DNA from: an uncultured Eubacteriales bacterium
GTDB taxonomy: Bacteria; Bacillota; Clostridia; Oscillospirales; Oscillospiraceae
Reading direction: 5' to 3'
Assembly (NCBI GenBank): GCA_900546295.1
Contig: URCK01000014.1
Span: forward strand, 1-28,491
DNA length: 28,491 nt
Made by a program: the position numbers and the translations under genes. Below the pieces are notes generated by a model. The model did no database searches. It was not told the DNA's origin and saw nothing but the letters and a program-made list of their open reading frames with translations. Shown here in pieces: positions 6,028 through 11,420 of this stretch; positions within the stretch are counted from its first letter, which is position 1, and each line of letters begins with the position of its first letter.

Positions 6028-7065
6028 TCAGCCGACCTGCTGCCGCAAGAACGCCAAAAACAACTCTTCAAGTTTCTTGTCGCTGCCCAGCTTTTCAAGG
6101 TACGGAGCGAACTTCCTGCGGTCAAAGCTGATCTTCTTCGATGGTGCGGCACGGCGCTGGGCTTCCTCGGCGCGAGCCTGCCGCCATACAGCGTAAATCT
6201 CCTGTTTTTCCACAGAAGGGGGCGGACAGGTGCGGGTGATTTTCTGCACCGTGGCCTTATTGAGCGTGTAGCCCTCGATAGAGCACATCTCCACAAATGC
6301 CTGCTGGGTGGCTGCGTCGTAGTCAGCAATCAACTCTGCGCAGGCAATCGGCAGCTTGCGTGGAGTGTCTTCCAAAATATCCGCAAGCGGTCCAATCAGG
6401 CTCGCCAACTTGATTGCTTTGCGGATCTCGTACTCGGTCACGCCAAAGAAATCCGCCACGAGTTTGCGGGCATTATACTTCTGGCGATCTTCGCCAGAAG
6501 TTCCTCCGTCGTCTGTTTCTGCCAACCTTTGGCGAGAATCGCCAAAGGTTGGGCAGACAGCATTTCTTTGCCCGTTTCGATTGCTCTCAACAAGCAATGC
6601 ATGATATGCTTTGCCGCGCTCAATGATGGTAAGATCCTGACGCCGCAGGAGGTTGGTGGCAACAGCAATAGAGATAGCCCTCGCGTCGTCGGCATTCACC
6701 ACCTCGGCTGGGATCATGTCATGCCCGGTCATCTGCCAAGCCCTCGTGCGGTTATGACCGGCAAGGATCTCATAATCGTTGCTGCCTGGGATAGGGCGGA
6801 CGATAACACGCTCGTAGATCCCCTGCTCGGCAAGCTGCTGTGAAAATGCCTTGAGTTTTTCCGGAGGATAGGGATGAAACCCGATGTCGGCAGTAATAAA
6901 TGGGCGAAGCCTGTCTATCGGCAGATCACAGAATCTCGATGCCTCCGGTGCTGGTGCACCTCGAAACAGCGTTTCATACGCCTCGTCGCCCACCACAATT
7001 TCAGCAGCCTGCTGTGTGGCGCTCATACGCCTTTTTAGCAGGTCATTCATGTCGCGTTTAGGCAA
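6028..7065 (-). CDS. parB: ParB/RepB/Spo0J-family partition protein
   Basis: A 345-residue ParB-like protein. The N-terminal ParB domain (about 45-150) contains HPYPPEKLKAFSQQLAEQGI, IVRPIP and ILAGHNRTRAWQMTG (the GHNR variant of the GERR nucleotide-binding box), then VATNLLRRQDLTIIERGKAY. An HTH part follows (KLVADFFGVTEYEIRKAIKLASL) and a helical basic C-terminus. I choose the TTG at 7065 because GGAGG lies 9 bases upstream; the alternative ATG at 7050 has no ribosome site and the frame further upstream is inside parA. The TTG overlaps the parA stop by 8 bases, so the two are translationally coupled. It should bind a centromere-like site on the element; no recognisable parS was seen, but see the repeats at 8715-8750. 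Confidence 0.88.
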   Translation of the reverse strand: MPKRDMNDLLKRRMSATQQAAEIVVGDEAYETLFRGAPAPEASRFCDLPIDRLRPFITADIGFHPYPPEKLKAFSQQLAEQGIYERVIVRPIPGSNDYEILAGHNRTRAWQMTGHDMIPAEVVNADDARAISIAVATNLLRRQDLTIIERGKAYHALLVESNRNGQRNAVCPTFGDSRQRLAETDDGGTSGEDRQKYNARKLVADFFGVTEYEIRKAIKLASLIGPLADILEDTPRKLPIACAELIADYDAATQQAFVEMCSIEGYTLNKATVQKITRTCPPPSVEKQEIYAVWRQARAEEAQRRAAPSKKISFDRRKFAPYLEKLGSDKKLEELFLAFLRQQVG

Positions 7066-7888
7066 GATGAAGCACCTCCAGAGCAAGGCTGCGGTATGAC
7101 TCGGCAGCAGGATTCTTGGGTGCATAATCAAGAATGCTCATTCCTGCAGCAGGGCACTCGGCGACCTTGATTGTCTGCTCGATCGGGCGCTCAAAAACAT
7201 GGAGACTCTCGCCGTAGATATCATTTACACTGTTTCGAACGCTCTGACAGAGCTGAGGGCGCGATTGATACATAGTCAAGAGAATGCCGGCAATCTTCAA
7301 ATCAGGATTGAATCGGTTCTGAACATTTTTCACCATTTCCAATACATCCGGAATTCCTTCACTTGCAAGGAAATGTGCCTGCACTGGAATAATGCAATAA
7401 TCGGCAGCAGCGAGTGCGTTGATGGTCAAAAGCTCATGTTTCAGCCCGCAGTCAATAATAATGTAGTCATACTGTTCGTAAAACGAGGTCAACAAGGTGG
7501 CCATTATCTTTTCGCTGGGGTCATTCGATGCACCTGCCGCATTATATTGAGATAGCTGCATGACTTGCAATCGGGCCGCAGCATCTGCCAGTCGTTTATT
7601 GGCAGGAATCAGGTCCATGCCCACCTCGGTATGTATTACGGAGCGAGGAAGATGTAGCGGCAGATCTTCCGGAGAGTCAATTTGAACAAGCAGCAGTTTT
7701 GCTAGGGTGTTTCTCTGTTCTCCTGGAGTATATCCTAACGCAGCCGTCAGATTGCCCTGTGGGTCATTGTCAACCAGAAGGACCTTCTTTTCTTTCGCCG
7801 TAAGCGCTGCGCCGAGATTCAGCGCCGTGGTAGTTTTCCCGACTCCGCCTTTTGAATTGGTAATAGCGATAACATTATGCTCCCTCAT
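7058..7888 (-). CDS. parA: ParA-family partition ATPase
   Basis: A 276-residue Walker-type ATPase that with ParB segregates or stabilises the element. Residues 13-20 are the deviant Walker A motif KGGVGKTT; VLLVDNDPQGNLTAALG is motif A', and YIIIDCGL is Walker B. The stretch after the Walker B Asp reads GLKHELLTINAL instead of the common PPSLGLLTINAL, a small but real departure. C-terminal features (CIIPVQAHFLASEGI, KIAGILLTMY) are normal. The ATG at 7888 has AAGGAG 8 bases upstream and is preferred over the GTG at 7897, which touches that site. It overlaps the preceding HTH gene by 14 bases and parB by 8. Confidence 0.92.
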   Translation of the reverse strand: MREHNVIAITNSKGGVGKTTTALNLGAALTAKEKKVLLVDNDPQGNLTAALGYTPGEQRNTLAKLLLVQIDSPEDLPLHLPRSVIHTEVGMDLIPANKRLADAAARLQVMQLSQYNAAGASNDPSEKIMATLLTSFYEQYDYIIIDCGLKHELLTINALAAADYCIIPVQAHFLASEGIPDVLEMVKNVQNRFNPDLKIAGILLTMYQSRPQLCQSVRNSVNDIYGESLHVFERPIEQTIKVAECPAAGMSILDYAPKNPAAESYRSLALEVLHLA

Positions 7889-8417
7889 AATCAACACTCC
7901 TTATTAAATCCACGTGTGCAGCGCTTTTTTCTTTGATGGAATGAAACGACCTGCTTCCAATAAATCTCAGCAAACCTTTCTTGGGAATATAAGCTCGGGT
8001 TCCCAAGCGTACAACTGCAAGCCCGCAAGTTGTATACCATCTGCGAATCACATGTTCCGAATAACCCAGCAGATCATGCACCTGCTGTACTGTGAGCATC
8101 TGCGGTTCATCTTTCCATAACACAGATGCGTATTGTGACAGTTCATTCGCAAAGTTCCGGTCAAACTTGCCTGGATACGTTTGAATCCGAGATTTCCTTT
8201 GAAAACTATATTTTGCCGGATCATGAGCCCTATCCGTTAAATAGGCCTCGGCATCAGACTGACGAATCAGATAGCGATGTGTTTGATTTCCAATATCAAT
8301 GTAAGGAATAAGCCCGCTTTGAATCAACTTCAAGGCGTTTGCTTTCCGAATATGAGCCAATTTGCAAAATTGTTCTTTGCTGATATAGGGTATACCGTCG
8401 ATAAAATATTCCCTCAT
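7875..8417 (-). CDS. DNA-binding protein with two excisionase-like helix-turn-helix domains
   Basis: 180 residues with what look like two MerR/excisionase-type winged HTH units. The first is at about 9-60 (YISKEQFCKLAHIRKANALKLI, then IPYIDIGNQTHRYLIRQSDAEAYL); the second at about 107-160 (MLTVQQVHDLLGYSEHVIRRWY, then LAVVRLGTRAYIPKKGLLRFI). Each HTH is followed by a beta hairpin wing and an end helix, as in Xis or HTH_17 proteins. It overlaps the upstream small HTH gene by ATGA and overlaps parA by 14 bases. A regulator of the partition operon or a directionality factor for excision are the two most likely roles; the sequence does not decide between them. Confidence 0.72.
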   Translation of the reverse strand: MREYFIDGIPYISKEQFCKLAHIRKANALKLIQSGLIPYIDIGNQTHRYLIRQSDAEAYLTDRAHDPAKYSFQRKSRIQTYPGKFDRNFANELSQYASVLWKDEPQMLTVQQVHDLLGYSEHVIRRWYTTCGLAVVRLGTRAYIPKKGLLRFIGSRSFHSIKEKSAAHVDLIRSVDYEGA

Positions 8418-8656
8418 ACATGATTCCTCACTTTTCTTTTTGCATAGTCCTCGCTGAGCACATAATCAATTACGCTGTTTTTCGAGATATAGTAATGCGG
8501 CTTGATGAAAATGCTCTTAACGTGCTTTTCGTGGATTAGCTTGCGCGCAAAGTTATCACTTACACCGCCAAGCATTTCTCGAAACTGAAGCAGCGTTACC
8601 ATGTCGGGATATGCGCGAAAAATTTTGCGATAATATTTCTTGCTTCTGCCTTTCAT
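8414..8656 (-). CDS. Small excisionase-like HTH protein (80 aa), first gene of the partition operon
   Basis: A basic protein beginning MKGRSKKYYRKIFRAYPD, followed by a HTH (MVTLLQFREMLGGVSDNFARKLI) and a wing with HVKSIFIKPHYYISKNSVIDYVLSE, the pattern of small HTH_17/excisionase proteins. The start at 8656 is supported by AGGAGAAC 8 bases upstream; the longer frame to 8752 would read through the tandem repeats and has no ribosome site. It is the gene nearest the attachment scar, a common place for an excision factor. ATGA overlap with the next gene points to co-translation. Confidence 0.7.
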   Translation of the reverse strand: MKGRSKKYYRKIFRAYPDMVTLLQFREMLGGVSDNFARKLIHEKHVKSIFIKPHYYISKNSVIDYVLSEDYAKRKVRNHV

Positions 8657-8714
8657 ATTGAATTGTTCTCCTGTGCTATGATATAGTGTGTCGTTAGTGA
8701 AAGACTGTAAGCAC

Positions 8715-8750
8715 GGGGAGTTCTGCCCTAGTTCTGCCCTAGTTCTCCCC
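8715..8750. repeat. Tandem 11-bp repeats flanked by an inverted GGGGAG/CTCCCC
   Basis: TTCTGCCCTAG occurs at 8721-8731 and again at 8732-8742, and a partial third copy TTCTCCCC follows at 8743-8750. The array is bracketed by GGGGAG (8715-8720) and CTCCCC (8745-8750). The 11-base period is one helical turn, so bound proteins would line up on one face. It lies 59 bases upstream of the first gene of the HTH-parAB operon and is a candidate operator or centromere (parS-like) site. I could not find a convincing promoter beside it; TATCAT at about 8675 is a weak -10 candidate. Confidence 0.6.
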
Positions 8751-8876
8751 AAATGTGTTTTTTCTTACAAATTGAAGTTTTCTTAAAAATGCAAAAAAGG
8801 CCGAAAACCACTGAATTACAAGGGCTTTCGGCTGTGGAACGATGCGGAAGAAAGTGCAGGAAATCGTGGCTTACAA

Positions 8877-8933
8877 GACTCAAAATCCGCCGCTGGCGAC
8901 AGCGTACCGGTTCGACTCCGGTCACCGGCACCA
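8877..8933 (+). pseudogene. 3' fragment of tRNA-Leu(CAA): attachment-site remnant
   Basis: From GACT at 8877 the sequence is the 3' part of a class II tRNA. It has the anticodon loop CTCAAAA with anticodon CAA, TCCGC closing the anticodon stem, a long variable arm CGCTG-GCGA-CAGCG, the T arm ACCGG-TTCGACT-CCGGT, acceptor strand CACCGGC, A and an encoded CCA. The matching 5' acceptor GCCGGTG and D arm are absent upstream, where unrelated sequence begins. This is what remains on one side when an element recombines at the anticodon region of a tRNA gene and restores the intact tRNA at its other end. It cannot fold into a functional tRNA. Confidence 0.85.
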
Positions 8934-8935
8934 AT

Positions 8936-8977
8936 CAAAAAGGAAGCCGCTTGCCAAAGGCGAGCGGTTTCCTTTTT
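8936..8977. terminator. Bidirectional terminator after the tRNA remnant and the phosphoribosyltransferase gene
   Basis: AAAAAGGAAGCCGCTTGCC, an AAA loop and GGCGAGCGGTTTCCTTTTT pair over about 19 positions with two G-U pairs. T runs on both strands suit termination of the former tRNA transcript and of the gene that ends at 8988. Confidence 0.8.
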
Positions 8978-8987
8978 CGCTTTTGAT

Positions 8988-9548
8988 TTACTTTACACTG
9001 CCGTCGGCATTGAAGACGGGGAGCTTTTCAAGGAACAGAATGTCCTTGCGTTCAGCGGCGCCGCCCTCGGCGAGCACTGCCATGCGGCCTGCGACCGTGC
9101 CGCCCGCCTTTTCAACAAGGGCCTCCATCGCCTTGAGCGAACCACCCGTGGAGATCACATCGTCAACGAGCAGGACCTTCTTGCCGCGGATGAGGGCAGC
9201 ATCGTCCGAGCCGAGGAAGAGCTTCTGCTCGGCAACGGTGGTGATGGACTTGTCATCGACCGAGATGGGGTCGGGCATATAGACCTTGGGACCCTTGCGC
9301 GCGATGAAATACTTCTTCGCACCGCTCTGGCGCGCCATCTCGTGGATGAGGGGGATGGACTTTGCCTCGGCGGTGAAGAGATAGTCATAGTCGATCCCGG
9401 CGGCAAGCTTCAAAAGCTCCTGCGCGCAGCAAACGGTCAGCTCCGCGTCGCCAAACATGATGAACGCGCCGATATAAAGATCGTCCGTCACCTTGCAGAT
9501 GGGAAGGTCGCGGTCTAGGCCCGCGACGTGCATCGGATAAGTCGCCAT
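8988..9548 (-). CDS. Purine phosphoribosyltransferase-like protein (type I PRTase)
   Basis: 186 residues with the PRPP-binding loop VLLVDDVISTGGS at 125-137, the defining motif of type I phosphoribosyltransferases, and the PPi-loop region YLFTAEAKSIPLIHEMA at about 56-72. Spacing and the motif context resemble adenine/xanthine phosphoribosyltransferases (Apt/Xpt group) that salvage purine bases with PRPP in the cytoplasm. Substrate cannot be fixed from sequence alone: the flexible region ARKGPKVYMPDPISVD differs from classical Apt. Gene is preceded by a strong promoter (9614-9641) and followed by a bidirectional terminator, so it is monocistronic. AAGGGAG stands about 11 bases upstream of the ATG. 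Confidence 0.8.
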   Translation of the reverse strand: MATYPMHVAGLDRDLPICKVTDDLYIGAFIMFGDAELTVCCAQELLKLAAGIDYDYLFTAEAKSIPLIHEMARQSGAKKYFIARKGPKVYMPDPISVDDKSITTVAEQKLFLGSDDAALIRGKKVLLVDDVISTGGSLKAMEALVEKAGGTVAGRMAVLAEGGAAERKDILFLEKLPVFNADGSVK

Positions 9549-9587
9549 AAAAAGGAAGCTCCCTTCGCGTTTTGCATCTTAATTTCT

Positions 9588-9641
9588 GCCGCACGGTGCG
9601 GCAAACAGAATTCAGTATAGCGCTTTTGCGCCGCTTGTCAA
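9588..9641 (-). promoter_or_regulatory. Promoter and leader hairpin of the phosphoribosyltransferase gene
   Basis: Minus-strand TTGACA (9636-9641) and TATACT (9614-9619) are 16 bases apart. In the short leader a near-perfect palindrome, TGCCGCAC-GGTGCGGCA (9588-9604), would form an 8-pair hairpin or an operator just after the transcription start. Confidence 0.7.
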
Positions 9642-9645
9642 GCGC

Positions 9646-9846
9646 TCAGTCCTCAGTGTCGCCCTCGGGCATGACGAGCGCGCAGATAAAGTAGGCGAGG
9701 ATGCCGGTGCCCGCAAAGACTGCCAGCAGAGCCCAGAGCACGCGCACGAGCGTCGGGTCAAGGTTAAGATAATCGGCGAAACCTGCGCACACGCCGCAGA
9801 TCTTTTTGTTGTTGCGGGACTTGCAAAGACGTTTCTTTTCGTCCAT
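9646..9846 (-). CDS. PspC-domain small membrane protein
   Basis: 66 residues matching the PspC domain: a short basic N-terminus (MDEKKRLCKSRNNKKICGVCAGFADYL), then LDPTLVRVLWALLAVFAGTGILAYFICALVMP as a membrane segment. Stand-alone PspC proteins are common in Firmicutes and are linked to envelope stress by the phage-shock system, although the precise role of these small ones is unclear. The start at 9846 has AAGGAGA 7 bases upstream; the longer frame to 10092 runs through the promoter. Promoter at 9906-9933. Confidence 0.85.
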   Translation of the reverse strand: MDEKKRLCKSRNNKKICGVCAGFADYLNLDPTLVRVLWALLAVFAGTGILAYFICALVMPEGDTED

Positions 9847-9905
9847 AATCGATTCTCCTTTTCCGGCTGCAAAGCAGCCACGGTGGGTCAATAGATAACG
9901 AATAC

Positions 9906-9933
9906 AGTATATCACATTTTGCATCGTTGTAAA
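9906..9933 (-). promoter_or_regulatory. Promoter of the pspC-like gene
   Basis: Minus-strand TTTACA (9928-9933) and TATACT (9906-9911) are 16 bases apart. It lies in the 530-base gene-free stretch 9847-10377, which otherwise holds the pheST promoter, its T-box leader and about 100 bases (9940-10045) in which I see nothing. Confidence 0.65.
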
Positions 9934-10049
9934 GCGCGCTTTTTCTGCATTTTGCGCGAAAAAGGGGAGAAGGAGGGAGAAAATGCGCGCGATTTCGCCC
10001 CCTTGCGCGCACTTTTTCGGAAAAGGACGGAAAAGAGGCAAATTCCCCC

Positions 10050-10078
10050 TTGCAACTTCCTTTTTTCTGTGGTATAAA
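10050..10078 (+). promoter_or_regulatory. Promoter of the T-box-pheST transcript
   Basis: TTGCAA (10050-10055) and TATAAA (10073-10078) are 17 bases apart; transcription would start near 10085, at the beginning of the T-box leader. Confidence 0.7.
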
Positions 10079-10084
10079 CTTGTG

Positions 10085-10321
10085 TTGAGCAAATGCTTTG
10101 AAAGGGAAAATAGTGAGTTTGTTCCGCTAAGAGAGGATCGGTCGGCGGCTGGGAGCCGGTCTGCGGAATGTCGCTTGGTTCGCCCCCGAGCAGCCGCGAG
10201 GAAATGCGCGGCCGGCCGGCCCCCGTTACGGGCAAAGAGCGCGCGCCTGCGGGCGCGAATCAGGGTGGTACCGCGGAAGAAGTCTTTCGTCCCGAATGTC
10301 GGGAGGGGAGACTATTTTTTT
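10085..10321 (+). promoter_or_regulatory. T-box riboswitch (tRNA-Phe sensing) controlling pheST
   Basis: The hallmark T-box AGGGTGGTACCGCG is at 10262-10275, preceding a terminator. Stem I elements can be read: AGTGAG (10112-10117), the AGAGAGG (10130-10136) motif and the GGCTGGGAGCC apical segment (10147-10157). GTTCCGC (10120-10126) can pair with GCGGAAT (10163-10169), and GGG (10104-10106) with the CCC run at 10183-10187; the loop this leaves contains TTC at 10179-10181, the best candidate Phe specifier codon. Uncharged tRNA-Phe would stabilise the antiterminator and allow pheS and pheT to be transcribed. Confidence 0.9.
10281..10321 (+). terminator. T-box-controlled intrinsic terminator
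   Basis: AGTCTTTCGTCCCGA, loop ATG, and TCGGGAGGGGAGACT form a long stem with a few G-U pairs, followed by a run of seven T (10315-10321). It competes with the antiterminator formed by the T-box sequence. Confidence 0.85.
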
Positions 10322-10377
10322 GCCTCTGCCGCCGATCAAAGACCCTTGCAAATTTTTACCTGAAAAGGAGAAATGAT

Positions 10378-11403
10378 ATGAAACAGCAACTGGAAGCGAT
10401 CCGCAAAGCGGCGCTCGAAGCGATCGCTGCTGCCGCCACGGCGGAGGAGCTCGATGCGCTGCGCGTCCGTTACCTTGGCAAGAAAGGCGAGTTGACCGCC
10501 GTTTTGAAGCAGATGGGCAAGCTCAGCGCCGAGGAGCGCCCCGTGATCGGGCAGCTTGCCAACGAGGTGCGCGCCAAGCTTGAGGCGGGCATTGAAGAAA
10601 AGGCGGGCGAGCTTGCCGACAAGGCCATGGAGTGCAAGCTCAAAAGCGAGGCCGTGGACGTCACCATCCCCGGCAAGCAGGAGAAGATCGGCGTGAAGCA
10701 CCCGATGTATCAGGTGCTCGACGAGATCAAGGATATCTTCGTCGGCATGGGCTTTGAGATCCTCGAAGACCGCGAGGTGGAGCTTGCCGAGTATAACTTC
10801 ACCAAGCTGAACGTGGAAGAGGGCCACCCCGCCCGCGAGTGGAGCGACACGTTCTACTTCACCGAGGACAGTTCCATCCTCCTGCGCACGCAGACCTCTC
10901 CCATGCAGATCCACGCGATGGAAACGCGCGAGCTGCCCATCCGCATCCTCGCCCCCGGCCGCGTGTACCGCAAGGACGAGGTCGACGCGACGCACTCTCC
11001 CATGTTCCACCAGATCGAGGGCATGGCCATCGACAAGGGCATTACGATGGCAGACCTCAAGGGCACGCTCAATGAGGTCGTGCGCCAGCTCTACGGCGAG
11101 CACACGGTCACGCGCTTCCGCCCCCATCACTTCCCCTTCACCGAGCCGAGCTGCGAGATGGACATCCAGTGCCACAAGTGCCACGGCGCGGGCTGCCCCA
11201 CCTGCAAGGGCGAGGGCTGGATCGAGGTGCTCGGCGCCGGCATGATCCACCCGAAGGTGCTCGAAGGCTGCGGCATCGACTCCACGGTCTATTCCGGCTG
11301 GGCCTTCGGTATGGGCCTTGAGCGTCTGGCGCTCGGCCACTTCAAGATCAGCGACCTGCGTTTGATCTTTGAGAACGATGTGAGATTTTTGGAGCAGTTT
11401 TAA
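10378..11403 (+). CDS. pheS: Phenylalanyl-tRNA synthetase alpha subunit
   Basis: 341 residues, normal length. An N-terminal coiled coil (about 1-90) binds tRNA. The catalytic core carries motif 1 (HPMYQVLDEIKDIFVGMGFEI), motif 2 (TRFRPHHFPFTEPSCEMDI) and motif 3 (GWAFGMGLERLAL). A four-cysteine knuckle, CHKCHGAGCPTCKGEGW, sits between motifs 2 and 3 as in many bacterial PheS. The start is the ATG at 10378 with AAAAGGAG 7 bases upstream; the longer frame starting at 10168 only reads through the T-box leader. With PheT it forms the alpha2-beta2 enzyme that charges tRNA-Phe. pheT starts 17 bases downstream. Confidence 0.97.
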   Translation: MKQQLEAIRKAALEAIAAAATAEELDALRVRYLGKKGELTAVLKQMGKLSAEERPVIGQLANEVRAKLEAGIEEKAGELADKAMECKLKSEAVDVTIPGKQEKIGVKHPMYQVLDEIKDIFVGMGFEILEDREVELAEYNFTKLNVEEGHPAREWSDTFYFTEDSSILLRTQTSPMQIHAMETRELPIRILAPGRVYRKDEVDATHSPMFHQIEGMAIDKGITMADLKGTLNEVVRQLYGEHTVTRFRPHHFPFTEPSCEMDIQCHKCHGAGCPTCKGEGWIEVLGAGMIHPKVLEGCGIDSTVYSGWAFGMGLERLALGHFKISDLRLIFENDVRFLEQF

Positions 11404-11420
11404 GAAAGGAGAGCGAAGAA

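Larger units (their letters stand above)
1..8876. mobile_element. Right-hand part of a tRNA-Leu-targeted integrative element (left end outside the window)
   Basis: This block holds gene families typical of plasmids, integrative elements and phages: ParA/ParB, excisionase-like HTH proteins, BRO-N, DinD, a Gp49-type toxin and HEPN/MNT. It ends exactly where a 3' fragment of tRNA-Leu begins (8877-8933), which is the usual trace of tyrosine-recombinase integration into a tRNA gene. The middle (about 1.4-5 kb and 7-8.9 kb) is richer in A+T than the core genes to the right. No integrase, relaxase or type IV secretion gene is seen here, so the left end and transfer functions, if any, are beyond base 1. 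Whether the CAP and HEPN/MNT genes belong to the same element is inferred from continuity only. Confidence 0.6.

Noticed and set aside
8877..8933. Functional tRNA-Leu gene
   Set aside because: No 5' acceptor strand, D arm or complete anticodon stem exists upstream, so no cloverleaf can form.
8842..9282. 146-residue plus-strand frame running over the tRNA-Leu remnant
   Set aside because: It crosses the tRNA fragment and terminator and is antisense to the phosphoribosyltransferase.
9646..10092. 148-residue PspC protein
   Set aside because: The first 82 residues cover the promoter; the conserved PspC start at 9846 has a ribosome site.
10168..11403. pheS starting at 10168
   Set aside because: The additional N-terminus would be read from the T-box and terminator; the ATG at 10378 has a good ribosome site and the family start.
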